DNA of 64,000 bases from Williamsia sterculiae (GCF_900156495.1 NZ_FTNT01000013.1:98970-162969), one strand, 5' to 3'. Shown: positions 31,183 to 40,565, numbered from the stretch's first letter. Numbers and translations are program-made. The notes: a model not told the origin generated them from the letters alone.

Positions 31183-31350
31183 ATGTCGTTCGTGGACAAA
31201 GTCAAGGATTTTCTGGGTAAGCACGACGCGCAGGTCGATCAGGGCATCGACAAGGCAGGCGGCGCCGCCAAGCAGAAGTTCCAGGGTCACGATCAGCACA
31301 TCGACACCGCTGTGAACAAGGCCAAGGACGCGACGCGGCCGCAGGACTGA
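31183..31350 (+). CDS. Small Rv0909-like (MT0933-type antitoxin family) protein
   Basis: 55 residues, MSFVDKVKDFLGKHDAQ to RPQD, after AAGGGAG. Two similar amphipathic segments (VDQGIDKAGG and IDTAVNKAKD) are typical of the small family annotated as MT0933-like antitoxin. No toxin gene is adjacent, and the position after a stress-type protein suggests a stress role instead. The antitoxin label is by family name only. Confidence 0.8.
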   Translation: MSFVDKVKDFLGKHDAQVDQGIDKAGGAAKQKFQGHDQHIDTAVNKAKDATRPQD

Positions 31351-31378
31351 CCAGGTTGTAGCGCTCAACCGATCACTT

Positions 31379-31424
31379 ACGACGAACGGGCCGGGCACAT
31401 GGACGTGCCCGGCCCGTTCGTCGT
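31379..31424. terminator. Bidirectional terminator, perfect 20-bp stem
   Basis: ACGACGAACGGGCCGGGCAC pairs perfectly with its complement across a 6-base loop. It lies between the ends of two convergent genes and can serve both. Confidence 0.9.
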
Positions 31425-31442
31425 CGTCTGTGCCCTGTGCGG

Positions 31443-31703
31443 CTACCGCGCGTTGAACAGGGAGTACAGGATCGTCGCGGCCAACAGCGCGAGCGACGAG
31501 ACCACAGCGGGCCAGAACCACACGTTGTAGAGATCCGATTTCACCGCGACGATCACCCAGATCATCACCAGGACGGCGGTGGTCAGGGTGGACACCATGC
31601 GTACCGCCAGCAGCAAGAATGTGACGATCGACCAGACCGTCTCCACGGCGAGTTCCCGGATACGGCGATGCCGTACCCGGGGCGTGGCGGTCGATGCAGT
31701 CAT
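31443..31703 (-). CDS. Small membrane protein, unknown
   Basis: 86 residues. A basic N-terminus (TPRVRHRRIRE), then two or three helices (TVWSIVTFLLLAVRM, LTTAVLVMIWVIVAV, FWPAVVSSLALLAATILYSLF). No family recognised. Shares its terminator with the stress-type unit. Confidence 0.75.
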   Translation of the reverse strand: MTASTATPRVRHRRIRELAVETVWSIVTFLLLAVRMVSTLTTAVLVMIWVIVAVKSDLYNVWFWPAVVSSLALLAATILYSLFNAR

Positions 31704-31862
31704 CGGAATCTCTCGTGTTCTGTCGGTCGGTGCGAACCCGATTCTCCCGATCCGGTCAACCGATCGCAGCGATTAGTGACATAGGTCACACTAGCATGTC
31801 GGTTCGACGGCATCGGATTCGACCTGTCGACGCCGAAGCCGACGCGGGGTCACACTGGATCC

Positions 31863-32270
31863 ATGAACCTGATCCTCAACATCATCTGGTTGATCTTCGG
31901 CGGATTGTGGATGGCTCTCGGCTACGTGGTGGCCGGGATCATCTGCTGCATCCTCATCATCACCATCCCGTTCGGGATCGCGTCCTTCCGAATCGCCAAC
32001 TACGCGTTCTGGCCCTTCGGCCGAGTCGCGGTCCGCGACCCGCATGCGGGCTCGGCGTCGTTGGTCGGCAACGTGATCTGGGTGATCTTCGCGGGAATCT
32101 GGTTGGCCATCGGACACCTCGTCACCGGTGTCGCGATGTGCGTGACCATCATCGGAATCCCACTCGGAATCGCCAGCTTCAAGCTCATCCCCGTCTCACT
32201 CCTGCCGCTGGGCACCCGAATCGTGGAGACCGACCAGCGCCTCGCCCCGCCGCAGCACTACGCAGCCTGA
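31863..32270 (+). CDS. YccF-family inner membrane protein
   Basis: 135 residues. Two repeats of the YccF unit: a helix pair with IIWLIFGGLWMALGY and the motif TIPFGIASFRIANYAFWPFGR, and the second copy VIWVIFAGIWLAIGH with IIGIPLGIASFKLIPVSL. Function unknown across bacteria. Convergent with the MpaB-type gene five bases on. Confidence 0.92.
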   Translation: MNLILNIIWLIFGGLWMALGYVVAGIICCILIITIPFGIASFRIANYAFWPFGRVAVRDPHAGSASLVGNVIWVIFAGIWLAIGHLVTGVAMCVTIIGIPLGIASFKLIPVSLLPLGTRIVETDQRLAPPQHYAA

Positions 32271-32275
32271 TCGCC

Positions 32276-33265
32276 TCAGCCCACGTGGGCGTGGTCCGGG
32301 GTCGGCACACCCGCGCCCGAGTGGGCGACCGGGCATCCGCGGGGAAAGGTGCCCAACTCGTCGATGCTGAAACCCTGCGGATAGCTGCGCATCGTCGAAC
32401 TGTCCACTTGCCGTACCCGTTCGGTGCGGACCGGCAGCAATCGGACCACCGTCGCCCGAAGTCGCAGTCCGGCGGTGGCCGACATTCGTTCCCACCGGTG
32501 CGGATGCGGATAGCGGAAGGCGTCCAACAGGTGCTCGTCCATGAGGGCGTAGGCGAACCGTCGCACCACCGGGGCGGGAAGCCAGGAAAACGGCACGAAG
32601 GTCGTCATCAACTCGAGTGTCGCGTCACCGACCTTCCGGGCGCCCTCGTCGAACGCGAAGTTCTCCGCTTCGTAGGTGTCGAGCAACTCGGCAAACCCGT
32701 CGTAATCCCCCGGGATGCCGGAGATGTTCATGTGCCTGCCGAGCGCGCGGTAATAGTTCGTGCCTGCTCGGACCTCGACCTCGCTGACCGGCCGCCAACC
32801 GAAGCGCTCGAGCCATCGCACCGGGGTGACGACGAACGTCGCGAGCACGTACAGGAAGTCCTCGTTGCTGATGTCGTAGGCCTTGTGCATCTGATTGATC
32901 CGGCGCACCGCATTGCGACCGTCCACCGAGGACAGCCCCGACTGCAACACCTCGTCCAGCAACAGTCCGGTGTCGTCGTAGCGCTTCTGCACCCGCTCGG
33001 TGAACTCACCGGTCTCGTAGAGCAGATGCCCCACGGTGGGGACGGCGTAGGTGCGGAAGAGGGCGAAGCTCAACGCTTGCTGTGTGTCCCACGGGAACTC
33101 CAGGGTGGCGTGTAGTCGCGCGATCTCCTCGTAGTCGATGTCCGGGTCCAACCGGTTGATCTCAGCGAGTCGGTCGTATCGACGCTCGGTTGCGTATCGG
33201 CGCGCCACCGCCCGCACACCCGCGACCACCCCGGACGGACGCGGAAGCGTCGACAGCCTGGACAT
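32276..33265 (-). CDS. MpaB-family oxygenase (DUF2236)
   Basis: 329 residues; ATG after AGGAGG. The family includes latex-clearing-protein-like haem b oxygenases and many mycobacterial members of unknown substrate. Conserved His and Arg residues are visible (ARLHATLEFPWDTQQAL, RTYAVPTVGHLLY, GRHMNISGIPGDYDGFAEL). No signal peptide. Divergent from a TetR gene, with an operator-like site 33 bases upstream. Confidence 0.88.
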   Translation of the reverse strand: MSRLSTLPRPSGVVAGVRAVARRYATERRYDRLAEINRLDPDIDYEEIARLHATLEFPWDTQQALSFALFRTYAVPTVGHLLYETGEFTERVQKRYDDTGLLLDEVLQSGLSSVDGRNAVRRINQMHKAYDISNEDFLYVLATFVVTPVRWLERFGWRPVSEVEVRAGTNYYRALGRHMNISGIPGDYDGFAELLDTYEAENFAFDEGARKVGDATLELMTTFVPFSWLPAPVVRRFAYALMDEHLLDAFRYPHPHRWERMSATAGLRLRATVVRLLPVRTERVRQVDSSTMRSYPQGFSIDELGTFPRGCPVAHSGAGVPTPDHAHVG

Positions 33266-33296
33266 TATCAGCCTCCTGAGATGCGGATCACTTGAT

Positions 33297-33311
33297 CAGA
33301 CAGTATGTCCA
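33297..33311. promoter_or_regulatory. Operator-like repeat shared with the SDR-like gene
   Basis: CAGACAGTATGTCCA, matching the palindrome at 29905-29919 in 13 of 15 bases. It lies between the divergent MpaB-type and TetR genes. Confidence 0.65.
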
Positions 33312-33387
33312 GCGAGCGTGTTGGTCAAGGTTGTCGCCAGGTGCCGACGGCAGGGTTACCCTCGGATGCGATGTGCAGGAGGCAGCA

Positions 33388-34059
33388 GTGACGACGGTGA
33401 CGCCCCGATCCCAGGTAGCGCGGGAAGCCAGGAAACGCGACATCGAACGCCATCTGCTCGAGGGCACCGAACGGTTGATGGGCGACGGTGCTCGTTTCAC
33501 CGAACTCAGCGTCGACCGCCTCGCGACGGCGGGCGGGATCTCGCGGGCCACCTTCTACGTGTACTTCGACGACAAGTCGCACCTCCTGCAGCAACTCGCC
33601 GCACACGCGATGAACGACCTCGCCGACGCGGCCCGGGTCTGGTGGTCGAGCGCATCGCGTCGAGACCCGGCCGACCTCGTCGCCGCCATGGCGGGCATCA
33701 TCTCCGGGTACCGCACCCATCGACTGGTGATCGGCGCGGTGGTGGAGATGTCGGCATACGACGCTGCGGTGGGCTCCTTCTACCGGCAGTTGCTGGACGG
33801 GATCATCGCCGAGCTCACCGACGTGCTGTTGGGGGAACGGGCCTCGGGCACGTTGCGGGCAAGCGTCGACCCGGTGATCACCGCCACGGCCATGACGTGG
33901 ATGGTCGAACGGACGTGCGTGCAACAGGTGCCGCGCTCAACACCGGCCGACGATCCGGCGCTGGCACACAATCTGGCCGAGATCATCTGGGGCGCGATGT
34001 ATCTCGAACCTCTCCCGCCGTACGGCCCGACTACGCTGAGCAGTACGACCCCGAACTGA
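33388..34059 (+). CDS. TetR-family regulator, next to MpaB oxygenase
   Basis: 223 residues. GTG 33388 was chosen because AGGAGG sits seven bases before it; the longer frame would swallow that site. Helix-turn-helix: VDRLATAGGISRATFYVYFDDK in two pieces. The C-terminal domain has a hydrophobic core typical of TetR ligand domains. Probably represses the divergent oxygenase and, from the shared operator, the SDR-like gene 3.4 kb away. Confidence 0.9.
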   Translation: MTTVTPRSQVAREARKRDIERHLLEGTERLMGDGARFTELSVDRLATAGGISRATFYVYFDDKSHLLQQLAAHAMNDLADAARVWWSSASRRDPADLVAAMAGIISGYRTHRLVIGAVVEMSAYDAAVGSFYRQLLDGIIAELTDVLLGERASGTLRASVDPVITATAMTWMVERTCVQQVPRSTPADDPALAHNLAEIIWGAMYLEPLPPYGPTTLSSTTPN

Positions 34060-34135
34060 TCGCCGACGTCGCAGCGGATACAAGCGTCGGACAGACACGA
34101 ACGCGTCCGACTCCACACGAACGTGAGGAACATTA

Positions 34136-35011
34136 ATGCATCTCGGTTTCCACATCCCGGTGTTCGACATCGACGGCGGCACTCCCGCGATCCCGGGTGA
34201 ACTCGCCCGCGTCGGCGCGGCGGCCGAGGCCGCGGGCGCGACCTGGCTGTCACTGATGGACCACTATTTCCAGATCGAGCCCACCGGCCTGCCCGCCGAG
34301 GCGAACATGCTGGAGGGCTACACCACCCTCGGATTCCTGGCCGGACACACCACGCAGATCGAGCTGGGACTACTCGTCACCGGTGTCACCTATCGACACC
34401 CCGGCCTGCTCGCGAAGATCGTCACCACCCTCGACGTGCTGTCGGGTGGTCGCGCCGCTCTCGGTATCGGCGCCGCCTGGTTTGAGCGTGAACACCTGGG
34501 CCTCGGGGTGCCCTATCCGGCCCTGTCGGAGCGGTTCGAGCGGCTCGAGGAGGCCCTGCAGATCACCCAGCAGATGTGGGATCCGGAGAACAACGGCGCC
34601 TATTCGGGCAAGCACTATCAACTCGCCGAGACCCTCAACAACCCGCAGCCGCCGCACCGGCCACGCATCCTCATCGGCGGCAGCGGCGAGCGCAAGACCT
34701 TGCGTCTGGTCGCCCAGTACGCCGACGCGTGCAACCTGTTCGGCTCGTCGCCTGAGGATGTCGCGCACAAACTCGACGTGTTGCGTAGGCACTGCGACGA
34801 CGTGGGCCGCGACTACGACACGATCCAGAAGACGATCATGGCGAACAACCCGCGGCCGACTCCGGATACCCGTGACGAGTTCGTACGGGCGATGGCCGCC
34901 TACGCCGACCTCGGTATCGACGCCGTGATGGTCACGCCGACCAGCGGCTCGCCTGCCGCCTGGATCGATCAGATGGCGCCCGCGGTGGCCCAGTTGGCCG
35001 AACTGGGCTGA
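34136..35011 (+). CDS. LLM-class F420-dependent oxidoreductase
   Basis: 291 residues. Bacterial-luciferase-like barrel: WLSLMDHYFQ near the N-terminus, LGLLVTGVTYRHPGLLAK, GRAALGIGAAWFEREHLGLG and RILIGGSGERKTLRLVAQYAD in pieces. The sequence pattern is that of mycobacterial F420-dependent members; the substrate is unknown. Follows the TetR gene by 77 bases and is convergent with ligB 12 bases on. Confidence 0.92.
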   Translation: MHLGFHIPVFDIDGGTPAIPGELARVGAAAEAAGATWLSLMDHYFQIEPTGLPAEANMLEGYTTLGFLAGHTTQIELGLLVTGVTYRHPGLLAKIVTTLDVLSGGRAALGIGAAWFEREHLGLGVPYPALSERFERLEEALQITQQMWDPENNGAYSGKHYQLAETLNNPQPPHRPRILIGGSGERKTLRLVAQYADACNLFGSSPEDVAHKLDVLRRHCDDVGRDYDTIQKTIMANNPRPTPDTRDEFVRAMAAYADLGIDAVMVTPTSGSPAAWIDQMAPAVAQLAELG

Positions 35012-35023
35012 GTCGGCCGCGGT

Positions 35024-36535
35024 TCATCCTCCCGGCAGCAACGACCGGACCGCCTCGATGGTGTCGGCCTGGGCGGCGGTCTTGTCGGGCCGGTAGCGCA
35101 GCACCCGGGCGAAGCGCAGAGCGACTCCGCCCGGGTAGCGGCTACTGGTCTGTACGCCGTCGAGTTCGATCTCGACCACGATCTCCGGCCGGAGATACAC
35201 CGTTGTCCGATCGCGGTGGGTCTCGTGTCGAGGGAACTCCTCGGTCTGCCAGGCCAGCAGCTCGTCGGTGAGACCCTTGAACGTCTTGCCCACCATCACC
35301 GGTGGTCCGCCGTCGGGATCGCGCGCGCCGAGATGCAGGTTGGACAGCAACCCGGTGCGTCTGCCGTATCCCCATTCCACGCCGAGCACCACCAGATCCA
35401 CCGTGTGTTCGGGTTTGACCTTCTGCCAGGCCTTACCGCGGCGCCCCGCCGCGTAGACGCTGGTCAAATCCTTGATCATCACCCCTTCGTGCCCGGCATC
35501 GATGGCGGCGTCGAAGTGGTCGGTGAGTTGTCCGGCGTCGGGACGGCGAATCGACGGGATCAGGTGCGGGCCGGCCACCTCGGCCAGAGCATCCAGCCTG
35601 GTCTGCAATGTCTCGTCAACGAGATCGGTCCCGTCCAGGTGCAGACAGTCGAAGAAGTACGGATGCAGCAACAGGTCGCCGCTCGCCGACCCGAAGCGCG
35701 ACATGGTCTCCTGGAACGGACGCGGCCGACCGAAGTCGGTGAGCGCCAGGGTCTCACCGTCGAGCACCACCGACCGACACGGCAAGGCGCGAACCAGGTC
35801 GACGAGTTCCCCCACACCAGATGTGATGTCGCGCAGCGTGCGGGTGTAGATGGTGACGTGGTCTCCGTCGCGGTGCACCTGGATCCTCGCCCCGTCGAGT
35901 TTGAACTCCACCACCACATCCGCGCCGAGGTCCGTATGGGCGGCCTCCAACGACTCGGCGGGCGAGGCGAGCATCGGTCGAACCGGCCGGCCCACGGTCA
36001 ATCGGATGTCGGCGAGCGCCGCTGCTCCCCCCGTACGGGCGGTGACAGCGGTGTCGGTCAGTCGACCGGAGAACATGAACGCACGCCGCACCGGGTCCAC
36101 GGGTAGCTCGGCCGCAGCGGCGAGTGCCTCGACCATGAGTCCTTCCAACGCGCCCTGGCGCAACTCACCGGTCAACAGTCGGATCAGGAAGTCGCGTTCG
36201 TCGTCGCTGACCGCCGCGAACAACTCCACCAGCAGTGCGCGGCGTCGTGACGACGACCCGGTCCCCGAGGTGCCCGCCAGTGCGGACAGCTGTCCATCGA
36301 CCCAGCCGATGGTCGCCCACGGCTCCGCGGCCACTCCGGTCGGGATATCCGACAGTGTGCGCCAACCGATCCCGAGACGACCCTGCCGTGGCTCACCGAC
36401 CAACCAACCGACCACCGCGGCCAACTCGGTGACCTCCACGGCCCGGAGCAGATCACGCAATGCCGCGATCTTGGTCTTGCGGGAACGCGTGGCCCCGACC
36501 TGCGCCGAGGTCGCCACCACGTCGGCCAGCAGCAT
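35024..36535 (-). CDS. ligB: ATP-dependent DNA ligase B
   Basis: 503 residues, the usual length of mycobacterial LigB. The alpha-helical N-terminal DNA-binding domain (1-190) is followed by the nucleotidyltransferase core with Lys212 in VVEFKLDGARIQVHRDG (motif I), LDGETLAL (III) and HEGVMIKDL (IV), then the OB-fold with GKTFKGLTDELL. Seals nicks with ATP; non-essential in relatives that also have LigA. Followed five bases upstream by an SRPBCC gene in the same direction. Confidence 0.95.
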   Translation of the reverse strand: MLLADVVATSAQVGATRSRKTKIAALRDLLRAVEVTELAAVVGWLVGEPRQGRLGIGWRTLSDIPTGVAAEPWATIGWVDGQLSALAGTSGTGSSSRRRALLVELFAAVSDDERDFLIRLLTGELRQGALEGLMVEALAAAAELPVDPVRRAFMFSGRLTDTAVTARTGGAAALADIRLTVGRPVRPMLASPAESLEAAHTDLGADVVVEFKLDGARIQVHRDGDHVTIYTRTLRDITSGVGELVDLVRALPCRSVVLDGETLALTDFGRPRPFQETMSRFGSASGDLLLHPYFFDCLHLDGTDLVDETLQTRLDALAEVAGPHLIPSIRRPDAGQLTDHFDAAIDAGHEGVMIKDLTSVYAAGRRGKAWQKVKPEHTVDLVVLGVEWGYGRRTGLLSNLHLGARDPDGGPPVMVGKTFKGLTDELLAWQTEEFPRHETHRDRTTVYLRPEIVVEIELDGVQTSSRYPGGVALRFARVLRYRPDKTAAQADTIEAVRSLLPGG

Positions 36536-36540
36536 CTGTG

Positions 36541-36978
36541 TCAGAGGTTCTCGAGCGTCGAGCGCATGTCCTCCTCGACCTTCTTGCCGATGTAGGTGAA
36601 ACCCGCAGTCGCGATCGGGTTGATCAGAGGCGCGGCCTTGCTGTTGAAGGTGATCTTGGCGTGATAGGTGATACTCGACGTCTCGTTTCCGGCCTCGCGG
36701 ATGGAGATGTCGTCGACGCTGGTGGCGGACTTGTTGGTGCCCTCGAAGACCAGATGGTCGGGGTCGTCGCGCACCAGGCGGTAGGTGAGTTCGGTGGTGA
36801 TGCCGAACAGTTTGCTGACGTTGCGCCAGCAGGTGCCGACCGTGATGTCACCGCCACCGATCTGGCTGCACGACTGCGTCCCCGGATCCCACTGCTCCGC
36901 GTGGGCGAAGTCGCGGAGGTAGGACACCACGGTGGCCTGCGGTGCCTTGACCGTGAACGTGCGCTGGATGTCGACCAT
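36541..36978 (-). CDS. SRPBCC-family protein
   Basis: 145 residues; ATG after GGAGG. A START-like fold with an N-terminal strand (MVDIQRTFTVKAPQATV), EQWDPGTQSC, and a C-terminal helix (KKVEEDMRSTLENL). Resembles mycobacterial polyketide-cyclase/lipid-binding-like proteins. Five bases before ligB, so probably co-transcribed; a functional link is not evident. Confidence 0.88.
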   Translation of the reverse strand: MVDIQRTFTVKAPQATVVSYLRDFAHAEQWDPGTQSCSQIGGGDITVGTCWRNVSKLFGITTELTYRLVRDDPDHLVFEGTNKSATSVDDISIREAGNETSSITYHAKITFNSKAAPLINPIATAGFTYIGKKVEEDMRSTLENL

Positions 36979-37138
36979 GATGCCTCCTCGGCGTCGAAGA
37001 CCGCGACGATCTGCACGGCATTGCCCGACCACCGACGGCCGGGCTCTGCATCGACTCTACGGTCGGGCACCGACGCCGCGGCCGCACGACGACAAGAGGT
37101 ACGACACCGTGACCGCTGATCACGCGCAGGTCACGACG

Positions 37139-37909
37139 TCACCCAACCCCGACCTGCGCCACCACGAAGATCCGTCGGAACGGGAAGAACGTTCCACCGT
37201 CCTCCCGGCGCGGATAGGCCGCCGCCAACCGGGGTCGCAACTCCGCCAGGAACTGCTCCCACTCGCTGTCGTCGAGAGCCGCGCGGACCGGGGTCAACGC
37301 CGTACCCATCACCCATTCGAGCACCGGGTCGGGACCGTCCAGTCGCTGAACGTATGTGGTCTCCCACACGTCCACCGCACACCCGGCTGCGTCCAGCAGG
37401 CCCGCGTAGTCCATCGGTTCGTCGACCGTGCCGTCACCACGTAACACCCCACCCAGCCGGTCCCTCCAGCGGTCACCGGCCGCGAGCTCACGGATGGTCA
37501 CATGCGACGGGGACCCGAAGTTACCCGGCACCTGCATGGCGATCCACGCACCGTGAGGCAGCTCGGCGGCCCAGCGTTGCAGCAGTTCTCGATGCTCGGG
37601 AACCCATTGCAGGACCGCATTGGTGATCACCACGTCGGAGTCCGCGGGTGGCGTCCAGTCACGGACGTCCGCGACCGCGGCATCGAGACCGCGCTCCCGC
37701 GCCTGCTGCACCATTTCCGGCGAACTGTCGAAGGCATCGAGTTGTGCCTGCGGCCATCGGTCGCGCAGTCCGACGGTCAGATTGCCGGGGCCGCACCCCA
37801 GATCGACCACACGTCGCGGTTCGTCGGCTCTGACACGCCCGACCAGCTCGTGGAAGGGTCGACCGCGATGGTCCGCGAATGCCAGATACTGCCGTGGATC
37901 CCATGTCAT
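37139..37909 (-). CDS. tam: Trans-aconitate 2-methyltransferase
   Basis: 256 residues; ATG 37909 ([22 protein letters not shown]) follows GAGGAGG. SAM-binding motif [12 protein letters not shown], acidic ribose ligand in [10 protein letters not shown], then [10 protein letters not shown] and [12 protein letters not shown], hallmarks of Tam. Methylates trans-aconitate, which otherwise inhibits aconitase. An inverted repeat just upstream could be its operator. Confidence 0.9.
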   Translation of the reverse strand: MTWDPRQYLAFADHRGRPFHELVGRVRADEPRRVVDLGCGPGNLTVGLRDRWPQAQLDAFDSSPEMVQQARERGLDAAVADVRDWTPPADSDVVITNAVLQWVPEHRELLQRWAAELPHGAWIAMQVPGNFGSPSHVTIRELAAGDRWRDRLGGVLRGDGTVDEPMDYAGLLDAAGCAVDVWETTYVQRLDGPDPVLEWVMGTALTPVRAALDDSEWEQFLAELRPRLAAAYPRREDGGTFFPFRRIFVVAQVGVG

Positions 37910-37930
37910 CTGATGACCTCCTCCCCTCTC

Positions 37931-37948
37931 ACAGTACACGCGTACTGT
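37931..37948. promoter_or_regulatory. Inverted repeat between tam and the PrmC-related gene
   Basis: ACAGTAC-ACGC-GTACTGT, a perfect 7-4-7 dyad 22 bases upstream of the tam ATG and ending in the stop codon of the gene ahead. No regulator gene is near. Confidence 0.5.
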
Positions 37949-38730
37949 TAAAGTCGCGGTCGGATCGTCCCGACGACCACCGTTCCGTCGACTGTCCGGT
38001 CGCGGAGCACTGTCGTGTCGAAACCGTTGTGCTGCAATATTTTCTCTGTCGTTGCGGCCTGCTTGCGCGAGGTCTCGAGCACCACTGTGCCGTCATCGGC
38101 CAACCACCATGGGGCATCTACCGCGATTCGACGGTGCAGGTCGAGTCCGTCCTCGCCGCCGTCGAGAGAACGACGCGGTTCGTGCTCTCGCGCCTCCGGT
38201 GGCATGAACTCGACCTCGCGGGTGGGTACATACGGCGCGTTGGCCACGACCACGTCGCACTGGCCTAGCAGGTGGTCCGGCAACCCGCCGAACAGGTCGC
38301 CGGAGAACACCCGATCAGGCGCGAGGTTGCGCCGGGCACAGGCGACCGCGTCGTCGTCGATGTCGGTGGCGTAGACCGTGGCGTCACTGTTCGTCGCGAT
38401 CGCGGCGGCCACTCCCGCGCACCCACAGCACAACTCCAGCACGGTGGCCGAGGAGGTCACGTGGTCCAGGGCCGCGCGGACCAGCGCCTCGGTCCGCACC
38501 CGGGGGACGAAGACACCGTCGCCCACATGGATCCGCAGCCCGTAGAAGTCGACCGACCCCACGATGTGCTCGAGGGGCGCACCTCCGACCCGCCGTCCGA
38601 GCATCTGCGTGAGATGCGTGTCGTCGTGCGCGAAGTCGAGGAGGATGCGAGCCTCCTCCTCGGCGAACACACAACCCGCGGCCCGCAACGCCGCGACCGT
38701 CGAGTCGTAGGCTGTGCCGCCTACCGTCAT
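37948..38730 (-). CDS. PrmC-related N5-glutamine methyltransferase homologue
   Basis: 260 residues. The N-terminal helical domain and MTase fold of PrmC/HemK are present, but motif I reads LELCCGCAG instead of DxGTGSG and the catalytic NPPY is NAPYVP. The same two changes mark an actinobacterial PrmC-related subfamily I recall, whose substrate is unknown; it should not be taken as the release-factor methylase without test. Overlaps the rhomboid stop as ATGA. Confidence 0.85.
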   Translation of the reverse strand: MTVGGTAYDSTVAALRAAGCVFAEEEARILLDFAHDDTHLTQMLGRRVGGAPLEHIVGSVDFYGLRIHVGDGVFVPRVRTEALVRAALDHVTSSATVLELCCGCAGVAAAIATNSDATVYATDIDDDAVACARRNLAPDRVFSGDLFGGLPDHLLGQCDVVVANAPYVPTREVEFMPPEAREHEPRRSLDGGEDGLDLHRRIAVDAPWWLADDGTVVLETSRKQAATTEKILQHNGFDTTVLRDRTVDGTVVVGTIRPRL

Positions 38731-39392
38731 CGGCTCGAGCCCCCGTCGAGCGCCGGAGTACGCACCGGTGAGAACGCGATCATCGTGCCCATCACCAGTC
38801 CCGCGGCAAAAGCCAACCCGTGTGCATCTCGCGCGACGATCAGCCCCGCGGCCACCGCGGTGACGACCACCGCGCCGGTCACCGTGGCCGTCGACGGGCG
38901 TCGTACCGCGACCATCGCCACGACCGACGCGGCGAGAGCGAATGTCGCGCCCGAATTACCCGCTCCTATCGAGCTGAACAGGTACACCGCGGCGAGGTCG
39001 AAGAGCACCGCGCCGAGCACGAAGACCACCAGCGCAGCCCACGACCCCGCTGTCACCACCGCGACCACCGCGATCAGATAGAGGACCACCAGGTTGAACA
39101 CGGTGCCGAACACACCCCCGTCCTGCACCACCACCGAACTGATCAGTCGCCACAGCTCGTGGTGGATCCGGATCAGATCGGGATCCCTCCGCAGGAGACG
39201 CAGCAGTTCCGGCACCGCGAACTGCACCACCGACGGAATCGCGACGATCCCCCACAACGCCATTGCCGTCGGCGGCGGACGACGCAATGCCGACAGACAA
39301 CCGGGCACCGCCGCGTCCGCGGTACGTAACGCGACGACGATCACGAGCAGATAGGCGAGACCGTTCCACAGGCCGCCCCCGTCGGTGCTCAT
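38727..39392 (-). CDS. Rhomboid-family intramembrane protease-like protein
   Basis: 221 residues, six or seven helices; ATG 39392 follows GGGAGG. The catalytic Ser is in IGAGNSGATF (Ser147) and the His in ARDAHGLAFAAG (His191), on two separate helices as rhomboids require; HHELWRLISS fits loop 1. The typical GxSG is GNSG here. It probably cleaves membrane proteins. Translationally coupled to the PrmC-related gene. Confidence 0.82.
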   Translation of the reverse strand: MSTDGGGLWNGLAYLLVIVVALRTADAAVPGCLSALRRPPPTAMALWGIVAIPSVVQFAVPELLRLLRRDPDLIRIHHELWRLISSVVVQDGGVFGTVFNLVVLYLIAVVAVVTAGSWAALVVFVLGAVLFDLAAVYLFSSIGAGNSGATFALAASVVAMVAVRRPSTATVTGAVVVTAVAAGLIVARDAHGLAFAAGLVMGTMIAFSPVRTPALDGGSSR

Positions 39393-39442
39393 GCCCCATC
39401 CTCCCACGATCGTGATCACCGAGCGTCGACCGCGAGGACCGT

Positions 39443-40549
39443 TCAGCCCACACGCGCGACCTGCTCGGCCAACCGCATGATCGGCGTCACCGGCGCGCGG
39501 TCGGACATCAACACCGTGGCCCTGGGGCGGTCACCACGCACCAGTGACACGTACGCGGAATAACCACCTGTCTCACCGTTGTGCCAGAACGACATCGGCT
39601 GCCGTCCGCGCGCCCACAACCATGGGTCGCCGCCGCCGCCGTCCACCGGACTCAACGCCGTCGCCAACCCCGGCACGTCGCCGCCGACCATCGCGGCGGC
39701 GAAACGGGCCATGTCGTCGGGAGTGGACACCACCCCACCGGCGGGTGCGTATCCCTCACTCGACCACTGTGCGGGTCGCAACCCTCCACGCCATCCCCGC
39801 GGGGCGTGTCGCGCGCGTGTACTGACCCCGGTCGCGGTCATTCCCATCCGAGCCCAGACGCGATCCCGAACAGTGACGTCGTAGGACTCCTCCCCCGATG
39901 CGGCCACGGCCAGGTGTCCCAGTAGCGCCGCACCCATGTTGGAGTACGTCCGTACGTCACCGCGATGTCGGATCCGAGCCCGGTCGACTGTCGCGAGCAA
40001 CCGGTCGCGACCGGTGCCCCGGTACGGGTTCGCCCCCCAGATCGCAAAGGCGAGACCTCGCAGCATCGTGGTGGCATCACCTGGGATACGTGGAAGGCCC
40101 GACCTGTGCGTCGCGAGTTGCCCCACGGTGGCTGTGGCGGCATCGCCGGTGAGCGGACACAGTTCACCTGCGGTCGTGTCCGCGGTGAGCACTCCGCGAT
40201 CCACCGCATCTGCGACGAGCAGAGCCGTGAAGACTTTGCTGACGGAACCCACTTCGAAAGCCGACGTACGATCCGCCCGAATGTAGGCCGAACGCACACT
40301 TCCGGGTTCGGCGACGATGACCACCAGTCGGTGGGTCGCGCGAGTGGCGTGGGAATCCAGGAATCGCGCGAGCGTGGGGTCGCCCACGGCTGACGGAGGT
40401 CGACGCACGCGGGCGAGACCAGCGAGCACCAACCGCACACCGATCACGCCGGCGACCACCACGGAGATGACGAGATCCGGATCGGTCAGCATGTGGAGCG
40501 GGCCGCGATCACGAGACTGACTGACGATGCGGCGCAACCGTGCGAACAC
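39443..40549 (-). CDS. Serine hydrolase, class C beta-lactamase / PBP4* type
   Basis: 368 residues counted from GTG 40549; ATG 40492 (MLTDPDLV) is an alternative. A single N-terminal membrane segment (LVISVVVAGVIGVRLVLAGL) would anchor it outside. Catalytic S102-V-S-K105 in EVGSVSKVF, Y202-S-N204 in RTYSNMGAA, and HNGETGGYSA in place of the KTG box. Could be a D-aminopeptidase, esterase or beta-lactamase relative; resistance is not implied. Confidence 0.88.
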   Translation of the reverse strand: MFARLRRIVSQSRDRGPLHMLTDPDLVISVVVAGVIGVRLVLAGLARVRRPPSAVGDPTLARFLDSHATRATHRLVVIVAEPGSVRSAYIRADRTSAFEVGSVSKVFTALLVADAVDRGVLTADTTAGELCPLTGDAATATVGQLATHRSGLPRIPGDATTMLRGLAFAIWGANPYRGTGRDRLLATVDRARIRHRGDVRTYSNMGAALLGHLAVAASGEESYDVTVRDRVWARMGMTATGVSTRARHAPRGWRGGLRPAQWSSEGYAPAGGVVSTPDDMARFAAAMVGGDVPGLATALSPVDGGGGDPWLWARGRQPMSFWHNGETGGYSAYVSLVRGDRPRATVLMSDRAPVTPIMRLAEQVARVG

Positions 40550-40565
40550 CGTTCCGCACGCTCTG

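Noticed and set aside
39443..40549. Acquired beta-lactamase resistance gene
   Set aside because: It has an N-terminal membrane anchor and the motif pattern of chromosomal PBP4*/esterase-type hydrolases; nothing shows mobility.
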